NCBI RefSeq assembly: GCF_017814945.1
Contig: NZ_JAGIPX010000012.1
Span: 62,001-126,000, forward strand
DNA length: 64,000 nt
Source of the DNA: Paraburkholderia sp. LEh10
GTDB taxonomy: Bacteria; Pseudomonadota; Gammaproteobacteria; Burkholderiales; Burkholderiaceae
Direction of reading: 5' to 3'
The translations under genes and the position numbers were made by a program. The notes under the pieces were generated by a model. That model searched no databases. It was not told the origin of the DNA and was given only the letters and a program-made list of their open reading frames with translations. Below, in pieces: positions 46,446-56,015 of this stretch. Position 1 is the first letter of the stretch. Every line of letters begins with the position of its first letter.

Positions 46446-49036
46446 GAACGCCGGCCCCCTGCCAGCAGCGAAAGGTCCGCGAGCGTGAAGAACACGCCGA
46501 CGGAACCCGATGCAGCGAGATAGCGCGGCTCCCAATGAGGCTGGAATTTGCTCTTGAAAGCGCGCAGTCCGCGGAAGTTATAGAAGCGGCCGCCGAAGCG
46601 CCACACGATATTCGCAAGCCGGTGCCAGCGCGACGCGAGCGGAGTCGGCGACATGCCGGAGAACGGCGCGATGCCGAGGCTCAGCGAACGGAAGCCGGCA
46701 TGCTTGAGATGCAGCGCGAGTTGCGTGAACAGGTACTCCATCGCGTAGGGCGAGGCCTGCGGCACGTGGCGCATCACGCCGACGGTCGCTTCCGTGTTCA
46801 GGTCGGTCGTCATGAAGGTGACGAACGCGACGGGCTCGCCGTTCTGACGCACGAGCATCACCGATTGCGCGGCGAGATAGTCATCGGTGAACGCGGCCAC
46901 CGAGAAGCTCTTTTCCCGCGCGTCGCGGCTGTCGAGCCAGTCGTCGGAAATCGCGCGCAACGTTGCGATCGATTCGGGCACGCGCGCCGGTTCGATCACC
47001 TCGATCGCAAAGCCATCGCGTTCGCCGCGCTTGAGCGCGTAGCGCAGATGCGCGCGATGCGAGCCCTTCAGATCGAAGTCGTCGAGCACGACATGCGCCT
47101 CCTCGCCGAGCTTCATCAGCGTGAGACCGGCATCGAGATAGAGCGGCAGCGCATTCGCGCGCACCTGATAGAACGCCGCGCGGCCACCGTGCGCATGCGC
47201 GAGCGCGACGAACTTGCCGATCAGGTCCGCCCATTCCGCACGCGGCCCGACGGGGTCGTGCAGCGCGGCCCACGTGCGGCCATACTTCGCGTACATCAGG
47301 AACGCCTGGCGCGACTCGGAAAACAGGAAGCTCTTGTCGCCCATCAGTGCGAGGCCCGCGTCGCTGCGTTCCTGTGCGCGATAAATGCGCGCGGCGTCTT
47401 CGAGATCCTGCTTCGCGGGCTTCACGAAGCGGCCCGCCGGGGGACGCAGCAGCTGCCAGAACGCGAAGGTCGCGGCGAACAGGCTAGCGGCGAGCGTGGC
47501 GCGCAGCGCGCGCGGCGCGCGCTCGTCGAATGCGAATTGCCACCACAGATCACGCGTATAAGGCACGTCGCGGAACGCGAACAGCATCACCCACACAGCG
47601 AGCATCAGCACCATCGCCACCGAAACCAGCCAGCCCGCCGTAAAGGGCTCGGCAAAGAGCGACGAGCGGCGATTGAAGCGCGCGCGCGTCGAGAGCAGCA
47701 GCGCGATCAGCGTCATCAGCACGCCCGCTTCGACGAATGCGAGACCCTTCGCCAGCGACAGCGCGAAACTTAGAACCGTCAGGCCGAGCGTGAGCCACCA
47801 CGCCGCATCGAGCCGCCGCGACAAACCGCGCGCGACGAACAGCAGCATCACGCCGACTACGCTGCACAGCATCTGCGAGCTTTCGAGCACCCACAGCGGC
47901 ACGAGGTCGCGCAGGATCGCAATGCGCTGCCAGAACGCGGGCGTCGCGCTCGAAATCACCAGCATGCCGCCGACGACGAACGTCAACAGGCTCAGAAACA
48001 GCGGCGCAAGCTGCGACACGGCCGCCGCGTGATGCAGCGGCAGATGCTTCTTCAGCGCGCGCCCTTCGAAACCGGCCAGCAGTCCCGCCGACACGATCAG
48101 CGGCAGACCGAAGTAGATCGCGCGATAGGCGAGCAGCGCGGCAACCATGTGATGCGTCTGCACGCTGCCGCCGAGAGCGAACACCATCGCCGCCTCGAAC
48201 ACGCCGACGCCGCCCGGCGTATGGCCGATCATGCCGAGCAGCATCGCGGCTGCGTAAATCGTGATGAACGACACGAAGCTCACGTGCGCATGCGGCAGCA
48301 GCGCCCACAGCGCAAGGCCCGCCGCTACGACGTCGAGCACGGCCAGCAGGATCTGCGCGACGAAATCGCGGCGCGCGGGAACGTCCAACGACAGCCAGTT
48401 CCAGCGCGTGCGGATCTGGCGCGTGCTGCTGCCGCATGCGAGCGTCAATAGGCCGAGCACGGTCAGGAGCGCCGCGCCGCCCCACGCGAGCGCGCCCGTC
48501 GGGCTATGCAGCATCGGCGCGAGCGTCGCCGCGCCGCACAGCATGCCGAGCGCGGTCATCAGAACGAGGGCCAGCGCAAGCGAAACGCTGGTGAAAACCG
48601 TCATGCGGCCGATCTGCGCAGGCGTCACGTCGGCGACGGCATAGACGCGCGCGCGCACCGCGCCGCCCGTCAATGCGCCGAAACCGGTTGCGTTGCCGAG
48701 CGCCGAGCCGGCCGTCGCGCCGATCCACAGCGCCGCGCGCGGCACCGTCTTGCCGATGTAGCGCAGCCCGACGGCATCGCGCCCCACGAGGGCGATAAAG
48801 CTGAGCACGGTCGCGCCGAGCGCCGCCGACCATTCGCCCGCCGTCAGATGACGCAGGTGGCGGATCACCGACCGATAGTCGACCGCCTGCGAAAGATGCT
48901 GAAACACGATCAGAAGCAGCACGCAGACGCCCAGCGAAAGCACGGGCGACAGCAGACGGCGGCTCCCGGCGGCGGCGCACGCTCGTCGAAGCACCGCGCC
49001 AGCGCGGCTCAAGAAAGAACGGGGAAGGTCAGACAT
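46442..49036 (-). CDS. mprF: Bifunctional aminoacyl-phosphatidylglycerol synthase and flippase MprF
   Basis: 864 residues. N-terminal flippase of about 14 transmembrane helices (about 25-500), including GNATGFGALTGGAVRARVY and MIGHTPGGVGVFEAAM. C-terminal GNAT-like synthase domain (about 540-855): KSFLFSESRQAFLMYAKYGRTWAALHDPVG, FYQVRANALPLYLDAGL, FSGMSPTPLASRW and FYNFRGLRAFKSKFQPHW. It transfers Lys or Ala from tRNA to phosphatidylglycerol, lowering surface negative charge. Coupled to acvB, suggesting a make-and-remove pair. Confidence 0.95.
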   Translation of the reverse strand: MSDLPRSFLSRAGAVLRRACAAAGSRRLLSPVLSLGVCVLLLIVFQHLSQAVDYRSVIRHLRHLTAGEWSAALGATVLSFIALVGRDAVGLRYIGKTVPRAALWIGATAGSALGNATGFGALTGGAVRARVYAVADVTPAQIGRMTVFTSVSLALALVLMTALGMLCGAATLAPMLHSPTGALAWGGAALLTVLGLLTLACGSSTRQIRTRWNWLSLDVPARRDFVAQILLAVLDVVAAGLALWALLPHAHVSFVSFITIYAAAMLLGMIGHTPGGVGVFEAAMVFALGGSVQTHHMVAALLAYRAIYFGLPLIVSAGLLAGFEGRALKKHLPLHHAAAVSQLAPLFLSLLTFVVGGMLVISSATPAFWQRIAILRDLVPLWVLESSQMLCSVVGVMLLFVARGLSRRLDAAWWLTLGLTVLSFALSLAKGLAFVEAGVLMTLIALLLSTRARFNRRSSLFAEPFTAGWLVSVAMVLMLAVWVMLFAFRDVPYTRDLWWQFAFDERAPRALRATLAASLFAATFAFWQLLRPPAGRFVKPAKQDLEDAARIYRAQERSDAGLALMGDKSFLFSESRQAFLMYAKYGRTWAALHDPVGPRAEWADLIGKFVALAHAHGGRAAFYQVRANALPLYLDAGLTLMKLGEEAHVVLDDFDLKGSHRAHLRYALKRGERDGFAIEVIEPARVPESIATLRAISDDWLDSRDAREKSFSVAAFTDDYLAAQSVMLVRQNGEPVAFVTFMTTDLNTEATVGVMRHVPQASPYAMEYLFTQLALHLKHAGFRSLSLGIAPFSGMSPTPLASRWHRLANIVWRFGGRFYNFRGLRAFKSKFQPHWEPRYLAASGSVGVFFTLADLSLLAGGRRS

Positions 49037-49739
49037 GGATGAACCCGGGTAATGCTTGGATGCGAAAGCAATGGTCTCGTTGCTGCCGCATCGAATGAGG
49101 TTGGATTTCGGAGCGCGCCGGACGTTATCGCCGCCCTGACCTCGCCTTTTTCAACTCTTTACAAATGGACAACGGCAAATTGCCCAAAAGGTTGACATCG
49201 GGAGCTTCCCGAGGACGATTTTTTACAGTTTTCGCTTAAGAAATCCTGAGGTGCTTCGCGATCGGCCTGAAATGGAGGCGGATTTTCCATGCGGTCAAAC
49301 AGGAGACGGATTGCGGGTCCCCGACGGACGGCCTTATCGCAACCCGCACGGCTGCTCGCTCTTCAGCCAGCTCGACAAGGACGGTGGTCCGGACGGTACA
49401 AATTTCCGACATCGCGCTGATCGCGTTCCGGCCGTTCGACCAGGGACGCACGATACCAGATTCCAACTTACGTTTGCCCTGATCGAATGTTCCGGATGCT
49501 TTCAGCGGCGAACGGCACGTGAAAGCAAACTGTCTATCGCGTTTCATATTGGAGCCCGGCCTGGGCCGCTCGCATGTGGTGGATGCGGTCCAACGTTCGT
49601 CCGCTCCAGCGTTGCCGCCGTGCCAACACGCTGGCCGCGCCACGCGCGCGCCGCCTTATCCTGCGGTGTCAGACGAATTGGCATGTTCGATGCCTTGTGA
49701 CAGGTGCGCCAATCGCAGCGCCTCGCAAGGAGACCCCGC
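49037..49739. other. 703-bp spacer without a supported gene
   Basis: Contains long open frames on both strands (49251-49700 plus; 49236-49643 minus), but neither has a clear ribosome-binding site, recognisable domain or typical codon pattern. The part from 49140 to 49240 is A+T-rich and probably holds the mprF promoter. Confidence 0.45.
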
Positions 49740-51389
49740 ATGAAACCCCTCGACAACCCGCTCGCCTCGCTGCTCTGGGCGGTCCGGTTCTTGTGCCGTC
49801 ACGTGCTGTATCTCGGCATCGTAGTGCCGCTGATCCTCGTTGCCGCGTTCTATCTCGGGCCGCGTATCATCGCGCTGTGCGGCGTGTGGTTCGATCCGTT
49901 GACGGTGGTCGACCCGATCCAGGTCTCCGACGAGTTCAACCGCCAGGGCTATACCGATCAGACCTTGCAACACCTGCTCGTCGATACGCTCAGCGATCTG
50001 CGCAGCGAAGCGCAAGCCGTCACGCCCGCCAACGACACCGAGCACGTGCTGTCCGAATTCAAGCTGCCCGACATCACGGTGCCGGGCACGGGCCTGTCGA
50101 TCCGCCCGCTAATCGAGTTCGCGCGCACGCTGCTCAAACGCGATTCGTCCGTGTACGGCACCGTCGTCGGCACGCCGTCTGCGTTCGCCGTGATGCTCAC
50201 GCTGCGTGACCCGGATGGCCACACCGTCACGCTGGGCAACGACGTTCCGCCCGACATGGGTTCTACGCCCAACGTGTCGAACGAATCGCTGGCGATGCGC
50301 CATGCGATGCGCCAGGCCGCGATGCGCATCCTGCAACACCAGAGCCCGCTGCTGTACGCGTCGTACCTGACGCAGATGGAGCAGAAGCGCTGCCTGAAAG
50401 GCGAAGCGCCCTGCCAGTTCGACGACGTGCGCGAGCGCTTCGAACAACTCGCGGCTGGCACGGGCCGGGACGCGTCGGGTGCATCGAAAGAGGATGCGGC
50501 ATGGGCAATGCTCGCGCTCTCGAAGCTCGACACGTATGCGCGCGACTACGAAGGCTCGATCCGTCGCGCGCGCCATATCGTCGAGATGAGCGGCGGATTG
50601 CATGTGTGGAAGAAGGTGCGCCCGTGGGCATACTACAACTGGGGCGTCGCGCTCACCGACATGGGCTGCTACGGACAGGCTGCCGAAGTGCTCAAGCGCG
50701 CGGTCGATTTGCACAAGGACTACGCGCCTGCCCATAACGCGCTGGCCCGCGCGTGGCTCGGGCTCGCGCAGATGCCGACGCTCGCAGGCGCATCGACGCA
50801 GACGCGCGGCGACTATCGCGCGGCGGCTGTCCGCGAACTTCAGATCGCGCTTGCGAAGAGCCCCGGCTATCAGGAAGCGTATGTGAATCTCGGCGATGCG
50901 TTGCGACTGCCGTCGATGAAGACGGGCCACATCTCTGCCGCCGCGCTCGACGAGGCACGCGCCGCCTATCGCACGGCCGTTGCGCTGAACATCGACGAAG
51001 CGGGGCGCGCATATGAGCGTCTCGAAGCGATGCACGACAGCGCGTTCGTCAAGATCGCGGCGCGCATCACGCGCAGCCGTGCGCAGTGCGGGACGGGGAT
51101 GGCGCGCTCGCTGCTCGAATCGTGGGGATGCAGCGACGCGCAGATCCAGGCGGGCGCGGGCAAGGACGCATCGCGCATGCAGCCGGTTGCCTTGCAAGGC
51201 AACGCGAATGCGCAAGTGTGCAGCAAGCCCGAACTGATGCTGCCGACTCGCGTTCCGGAAAACAACAGCCATACAAGCGGCATCGGCGTCATCGAAGTCG
51301 AAAACGGTGATGAAGCCGCCACGCCGCATCACGCGGCACCTGCGCTCGACCCGGCTCGTCAGGCCAATGCGCAGCAGCAGCGCGGATGA
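49740..51389 (+). CDS. Membrane-anchored TPR-repeat protein
   Basis: 549 residues. One transmembrane segment at about 15-42 (SLLWAVRFLCRHVLYLGIVVPLILVAAFYLG). The middle (about 230-420) holds helical repeats with TPR-like spacing: AYYNWGVALTDMGCYGQAAEVLKRAVDLHKDYAPAHNALARAWLGLAQ and QEAYVNLGDALRL. The final 80 residues are Cys- and Asn-rich and look disordered. It may be a scaffold in the envelope. No enzymatic domain seen. Start at ATG 49740 after AAGGAGACCCCGC. Function unknown. Confidence 0.72.
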   Translation: MKPLDNPLASLLWAVRFLCRHVLYLGIVVPLILVAAFYLGPRIIALCGVWFDPLTVVDPIQVSDEFNRQGYTDQTLQHLLVDTLSDLRSEAQAVTPANDTEHVLSEFKLPDITVPGTGLSIRPLIEFARTLLKRDSSVYGTVVGTPSAFAVMLTLRDPDGHTVTLGNDVPPDMGSTPNVSNESLAMRHAMRQAAMRILQHQSPLLYASYLTQMEQKRCLKGEAPCQFDDVRERFEQLAAGTGRDASGASKEDAAWAMLALSKLDTYARDYEGSIRRARHIVEMSGGLHVWKKVRPWAYYNWGVALTDMGCYGQAAEVLKRAVDLHKDYAPAHNALARAWLGLAQMPTLAGASTQTRGDYRAAAVRELQIALAKSPGYQEAYVNLGDALRLPSMKTGHISAAALDEARAAYRTAVALNIDEAGRAYERLEAMHDSAFVKIAARITRSRAQCGTGMARSLLESWGCSDAQIQAGAGKDASRMQPVALQGNANAQVCSKPELMLPTRVPENNSHTSGIGVIEVENGDEAATPHHAAPALDPARQANAQQQRG

Positions 51390-51427
51390 TCGCGCAACGC
51401 ACGGCTGGCAAGCCGCGTGACGCGACG

Positions 51428-51463
51428 AGCGAGGCCCCGTTCATGCATGAACGGGGCCTCGCT
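51428..51463. terminator. 36-base perfect palindrome (bidirectional terminator)
   Basis: 18-base arms, perfect, GC-rich outside and CATG in the centre. Lies between convergent stops at 51389 and 51491, ending both transcripts. The longest perfect palindrome I noticed in the window. Confidence 0.8.
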
Positions 51464-51490
51464 GCTTGCGTTCGCCCGCCTCAGTGCGTC

Positions 51491-53047
51491 TCAGTGCGCG
51501 CCCGCCGCCGCGGCGCCGCCGCCGCCCTTGGCTGGCTTCGTCAGCCAGATGAGCGGAATGATGGCGATGAAGATCATCGACGAGAGCCAGAAGATATCGT
51601 TGATGCCAAGCACCGTCGCCTGCGCGTTCAGCGAGCGCTCGAAGAAAGCCACCGCCTGATCCGTGCTGCCGCCAAGCGTCGCGTGAATGTTCGTGAGAGC
51701 GTTCGCATAGTCGGGGTTGGTCGCGCCCGACTGTTCAGCGAGTTGCGCGTGATGCAGGATGGTCCGGTTGTTCCAGCCCGTCGTGACGAGCGATGTGCCC
51801 ACGCCGCCCGCGAACACCCGCACGAAGTTCGACAGACCCGCCGCAGCCGGAATCTTGTCGGCGGGCAGGCCCGACAGGATGATTGCCGTCAGCGGCACGA
51901 AGAAGAACGCTGTCGGTATGCCTTGCAGCAGCGTCGGCAGGATCAGTGTCCACGCGTCGACGTCCGTCGTGTATTGCGAACGCATGAAGAACACGCCCGC
52001 ATAGCCGACGAATGCGAGCGTCGCGAGCACGCGTGCGTCGGACTTCGGCACGATCTTCGCCATCACGGGCGCGAGCAGCACGGCGAAGATGCCGAGCGGC
52101 GCCGTCACGAGGCCCGCATCCACCGAACGGTAGCCGAGATAGCCCTGAATCCATTGCGGCAGTATCACGAGGTTCGAGAAGAACACCGCGTATGCAACCG
52201 AAATCGCGATCGTGCCGCCGCGAAAATTGCGCACCGCAAAGAGGCGGATATCGACAATCGGGTTCTTCTCCGTGAATTCCCATATCAGGAAAAACAGAAA
52301 GCTGACTGCGGCGACGACACCAAGCGTGCAGATCACGGGCGAGTTGAACCAGTCGAGATCCTTGCCCTTGTCGAGCATGATCTGCAACGACGCAACCCAC
52401 ACGATCAGCGACATCAGGCCGACCTTGTCGATGGGCAGCTTGCGCGCCGGCGATTCGCGGTCGCGATAGATCATCCACGTCACGCCGGCCGCGAACAGGC
52501 CGACGGGAATGTTGATATAGAAGATCCACGACCAGCTGTAGCTGTCGGTGATCCAGCCGCCCAGCGCGGGACCCGCAATCGGCCCGACCGTCGCCGTCAT
52601 CGCCCACAACGACAAGGCCGTCGAGCTTCTTTCCTTCGGATATGAGCCGAGCAGGATAGACTGCGAAAGCGGAATCAGCGGGCCCGCAACGGCGCCCTGC
52701 AACACGCGCGCGGCGAGCAGCACGATCAGGTTCGGCGCGACGCCGCACAGCCAGGACGAGAACACGAACAGCACAATCGCCGCCACGAACAGCTTGATCT
52801 GGCCGACTCGCTGCGTGAGCCAGCCCGTCAGCGGAATGGCGACGGCATTGGCCGCCGAAAACAGCGTGATCACCCACGTGCCTTCGTCGACGGATACGCC
52901 GAGATTGCCCGAGATGGTCGGAATGGCGACGTTCGCGATGGATGAGTCCAGCACGTTCATGAACGTGGCGAGCGCGACGGCGATGGTCGCGAGGACCAGC
53001 TTTCCGCCCGTGAGCGGCGGCGGTGCAAGTTGCGTCGAGGGATTCAT
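51491..53047 (-). CDS. emrB: DHA2-family (EmrB/QacA) drug:H+ antiporter
   Basis: 518 residues, 14 transmembrane helices. Motif D1-like VALATFMNVLDSSIANVAIPTI in helix 1, motif A around GWLTQRVGQIKLFV, motif C-like GPIAGPALGGWITDSYSW. Inner-membrane pump of an EmrAB-type tripartite efflux system that expels hydrophobic toxins or acids. The gene is third in a minus-strand set after the outer-membrane factor and the adaptor. A palindrome at 53062-53073 lies just upstream. Ends with a Gly/Ala tail of no known use. Confidence 0.93.
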   Translation of the reverse strand: MNPSTQLAPPPLTGGKLVLATIAVALATFMNVLDSSIANVAIPTISGNLGVSVDEGTWVITLFSAANAVAIPLTGWLTQRVGQIKLFVAAIVLFVFSSWLCGVAPNLIVLLAARVLQGAVAGPLIPLSQSILLGSYPKERSSTALSLWAMTATVGPIAGPALGGWITDSYSWSWIFYINIPVGLFAAGVTWMIYRDRESPARKLPIDKVGLMSLIVWVASLQIMLDKGKDLDWFNSPVICTLGVVAAVSFLFFLIWEFTEKNPIVDIRLFAVRNFRGGTIAISVAYAVFFSNLVILPQWIQGYLGYRSVDAGLVTAPLGIFAVLLAPVMAKIVPKSDARVLATLAFVGYAGVFFMRSQYTTDVDAWTLILPTLLQGIPTAFFFVPLTAIILSGLPADKIPAAAGLSNFVRVFAGGVGTSLVTTGWNNRTILHHAQLAEQSGATNPDYANALTNIHATLGGSTDQAVAFFERSLNAQATVLGINDIFWLSSMIFIAIIPLIWLTKPAKGGGGAAAAGAH

Positions 53048-53061
53048 GGCGCTCTCTTTAT

Positions 53062-53073
53062 CTGACTTGTCAG
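53062..53073. promoter_or_regulatory. MarR operator-like palindrome, emrB copy
   Basis: CTGACTTGTCAG followed by GTAATTG, 15 bases upstream of the emrB ATG. One of four related sites in this operon. Confidence 0.65.
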
Positions 53074-53123
53074 GTAATTGAATAAACGAAGACGGATCGG
53101 ACGACCGCGTCTTGCGGTGCGAT

Positions 53124-54449
53124 TCAGCCCGCGTGTCGTGCCGTGCCGTTCGTCTCGCCCGCGTCGCGCCTGGCGAGCGGCCGCGACGATGCGGCGTTGC
53201 CCGCCGACGCCGGATGCAGCGGCACGATGTTCTGCGCGATGATCTTCTCGATCTCGGCATCGGCCTGTGCGCCATATTGCGCAAACACATCGGTGCGATA
53301 TGACGTCGTCACGGCGGCGCCGAGTTGCGGGCCGGTATCGTCGCGCGTGTCGACATCGACGTCCATCGACAGGCCGACACGCAGCGGATGCGCTTCGAGT
53401 TCCTTCTGATCGAGCTGGATGCGCGCTGGCAAACGCTGGACGATCTTGATCCAGTTGCCTGTGGCGTTTTGCGCGGGCAGCGTCGCGAACGCACTGCCCG
53501 TGCCCGCTGAGAAACCGATCACGCGGCCGTGATACTTGACCTTGCTGCCGTACACGTCGGCCGTCAGCGTGACGGGCTGACCGAGACGCATGTTGCGCAA
53601 CTGGATTTCCTTGAAGTTCGCATCGACCCACACGCCGTCGAGCGGCACGATCGCCATCAGCGGCGTGCCCGGCGACACGCGCTGGCCGACCTGCACCGAG
53701 CGCTTCGCGACATAGCCGGTGACGGGCGCGGGCAACGTGTTGCGCGCATACGCAAGGTACGCGTCGCGCACCTTCGACGCGGCAGCCTGCACGTTCGGGT
53801 GCTGTTCGATCGTCGTGCGGTCGGTCAATGCGCGGTTAGCTTCCGCCTGTTGGCGCGCGGCGTCGAGCGCGGCCTGCGCGGCCGTCGCGGCATCGCGGGC
53901 ATGCGCGATGTCTTCGGCGGACACGGCGCCCGTGCCGGCGACGGCCTGGCGACGGCGCAGATCGTCCTGCGCGCGAGCGAGATCGGATTGCTTTTGCGCG
54001 ACGTTCGCGGCGTAGAAATCGTTGTTCACGTACAGGCTGCTCACTTGCCGCACGGTCTGCCCGAGCGTCGCTTCGGCATTGCCGAGCGCGATCCTCGCGT
54101 CGGCATTGTCGAGCGTGACGACAGGGTCGCCTTCCTTCACGATCTGCGTGTCGTCGGCGTTCACTGCGACGACGGTGCCTGTCAACTGAGGCGTCAGTTG
54201 CACGAGGTTGCCGCTGACATACGCATCGTCGGTGGACTCGTGGTAGCGGGCGTACGTCATGTAGTACGCGCCATACGCGGCCGACGACACCACCACGGCC
54301 ACGCCGAGCAGTGCAAGCAGCGTCTTGCGCTTGCGTGTGTTCGGTTCGTTCGTGCCGGCAGCCTTCGCAGTCGATTGCGCATCATGCTTCGCGTCCGGCG
54401 CGGCGCTCTTTTGCGTCGCTTCGCGCTCCGGGGTATTGATTTCACTCAT
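53124..54449 (-). CDS. emrA: EmrA/HlyD-family efflux adaptor
   Basis: 441 residues. A short cytoplasmic, Lys/Thr-rich N-terminus leads to one membrane anchor (about 43-65: TLLALLGVAVVVSSAAYGAYYM). The periplasmic part has the barrel-sandwich lipoyl halves (YVSGNLVQLTPQLTGTVVAVNADD and YVAKRSVQVGQRVSPGTPLMAIVPLDGVWVDANFKE) around a helical hairpin with many Ala/Gln. It bridges the EmrB pump and the outer-membrane channel. C-terminal tail is Arg- and Asn-rich. The emrB start lies 77 bases downstream. Confidence 0.93.
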   Translation of the reverse strand: MSEINTPEREATQKSAAPDAKHDAQSTAKAAGTNEPNTRKRKTLLALLGVAVVVSSAAYGAYYMTYARYHESTDDAYVSGNLVQLTPQLTGTVVAVNADDTQIVKEGDPVVTLDNADARIALGNAEATLGQTVRQVSSLYVNNDFYAANVAQKQSDLARAQDDLRRRQAVAGTGAVSAEDIAHARDAATAAQAALDAARQQAEANRALTDRTTIEQHPNVQAAASKVRDAYLAYARNTLPAPVTGYVAKRSVQVGQRVSPGTPLMAIVPLDGVWVDANFKEIQLRNMRLGQPVTLTADVYGSKVKYHGRVIGFSAGTGSAFATLPAQNATGNWIKIVQRLPARIQLDQKELEAHPLRVGLSMDVDVDTRDDTGPQLGAAVTTSYRTDVFAQYGAQADAEIEKIIAQNIVPLHPASAGNAASSRPLARRDAGETNGTARHAG

Positions 54450-54484
54450 TTCTGTTCTCCAGGGCAGATTCGTTGAATGGCCGC

Positions 54485-55978
54485 TCAGCGCGCGGCGACG
54501 GAAGCTGTGTTGGGTGCAGCGGAATCCGGGTTCGACGCATCGACGAAGCCGCCGCCAAGCGCGGAAGCCAGCGCAATCTGCTGGTCGCGGCGATCCATGC
54601 GCAGATTGGCGACGGCCTGATCGGCGGAAAGCGCGTTGACGTCGGCATTGAGCACCGTCAGCTGATTCGTGAGACCCGCCTTGTACTGCACGAGCGCGAG
54701 TTCGTCGGCCTTGCGCGCGGCGTCTTGCGCGGTCTGCGCATCGACGAGTTGCGCATCCGTCGAACGTATGCCGGCCAGTTGCGTCGCGACCTGGCTCAAT
54801 GCCGTCACGAGCGTCTGGTTATAAGTCGCGACCGCGTAATCGAAGTCGGCATAGCGGCCCTTCAACTGCGCGCGCAACTCGCCCGCGTCGAAGATGGGCA
54901 GGTGAATCGCCGGGCCGACGGATGCCGTGCGGCTCGCCGCCGTCAGAAAGCGCCCAAAGCCGAACGCGTCGAGCCCGATTGCGGCGCTCAGATTGATGTC
55001 GGGATAGAACTCCGCCTTCGCTTCCTTCACGCCATGTGTCGTCGCATCCACGCGCCAGCGCGCGGCCACGATGTCAGGGCGGCGGCTCACGAGATCGGCA
55101 GGCAGGTTGTCCGGCAGGCGCACGTCGTCGCCCGTGCCGAGCGTCGGGCGCGCGATCTGCAGGCCGCGGTCCGGACCGGCGCCGAGCAGCGCGGCGATCT
55201 GATAACGTGTCGTGAGAATCTGTCCGTCGAGCGATTTCAGCGCCGCGCGGCTCGTGGCGAGATTCGCCTGCGCGGTCTTGCGCTCGACTTCCGTATCGAG
55301 GCCCGTCGCGATGCGGCCTGCCGTGACGCGGTCGATCTGCTCGCGCTGCGTGATCTCCTGTTGCGCGATGTCGCGCAGCACATAGAGCCGCGCAAGCTGG
55401 TTGTAGGTACGGGCAATCGACGTCGTGAGCGTCAGCTTGACGACTTCGGCGTCGGCCTGGCTCGCCTGAAGCTGCGAGATCGCTGCCTTCAGCGCTTCAC
55501 GGTTCTTGCCCCACAGGTCGAGGTCATAGGAGGCGCTCAGCAGGCCTTTGTTCTCCGTCTGCCATGAACCGCCGTACGGAGGCGGCACAAGCGCCGTGCT
55601 CGAAAACTGCTGCCGCATCAGCGAATAACTTGCATCGACGCGCGGCATCGTGCCCGCCTTCGCCGTTTCGCTAAACGCCGCCGCAGACGCAACGCGGGCG
55701 CGGGCCTGGTCGAGCGTGGGACTGCTCTTCAGCGCTTCGTCGATCAGCGCCTTCAGTTGCGCATCGCCGAACTGGTCAGCCCAGTCGGCAGCCGGCCAAT
55801 GGCCCTGCTCGGCGGGAATGCTCTGCTGCGTCGCGTACTGCTGCGGCTCGGCCGTCTTCGCGTCGCTATGAATGCCCGCGTAGTTCACGCAAGCCGACAG
55901 CACCGACGCGAACATCACCGATACGCACACTTTCAGCACGCGTGACGCATTGCGCCGGGCATATAACTGATTACTCAT
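54485..55978 (-). CDS. NodT-type outer-membrane efflux factor (lipoprotein)
   Basis: 497 residues. Signal peptide with lipobox LSAC, so a lipidated NodT/OprM-type channel. Two repeated outer-membrane factor domains: LKALIDEALKSSPTLDQARARVASAAAF, then VDASYSLMRQQFSS, and a second repeat at LPDNLPADLVSRRPDIVAARWRVDATTHGVKEAKAEFYPDINLSAAIG. Forms the outer-membrane exit duct for EmrAB. Its ATG follows the marR2 stop by 37 bases, with a palindrome overlapping its ribosome-binding region. Last part is Ala-rich. Confidence 0.92.
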   Translation of the reverse strand: MSNQLYARRNASRVLKVCVSVMFASVLSACVNYAGIHSDAKTAEPQQYATQQSIPAEQGHWPAADWADQFGDAQLKALIDEALKSSPTLDQARARVASAAAFSETAKAGTMPRVDASYSLMRQQFSSTALVPPPYGGSWQTENKGLLSASYDLDLWGKNREALKAAISQLQASQADAEVVKLTLTTSIARTYNQLARLYVLRDIAQQEITQREQIDRVTAGRIATGLDTEVERKTAQANLATSRAALKSLDGQILTTRYQIAALLGAGPDRGLQIARPTLGTGDDVRLPDNLPADLVSRRPDIVAARWRVDATTHGVKEAKAEFYPDINLSAAIGLDAFGFGRFLTAASRTASVGPAIHLPIFDAGELRAQLKGRYADFDYAVATYNQTLVTALSQVATQLAGIRSTDAQLVDAQTAQDAARKADELALVQYKAGLTNQLTVLNADVNALSADQAVANLRMDRRDQQIALASALGGGFVDASNPDSAAPNTASVAAR

Positions 55979-55981
55979 TTT

Positions 55982-55993
55982 CTGACCTATCAG
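55982..55993. promoter_or_regulatory. MarR operator-like palindrome, outer-membrane factor copy
   Basis: CTGACCTATCAG followed by ATAATTG. It sits directly before the start codon, overlapping the ribosome-binding site AGGTCAGAA, so a bound protein or RNA structure could also affect translation. Confidence 0.65.
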
Positions 55994-56015
55994 ATAATTG
56001 GATAAAAAAATTCGT

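Noticed and set aside
49236..49643. 135-residue minus-strand open frame (or a shorter form from an internal ATG)
   Set aside because: Possibly a decayed gene, but no family resemblance or ribosome-binding site; not strong enough to call.
49251..49700. 149-residue plus-strand open frame
   Set aside because: No recognisable domain or start signal; composition is like non-coding DNA.
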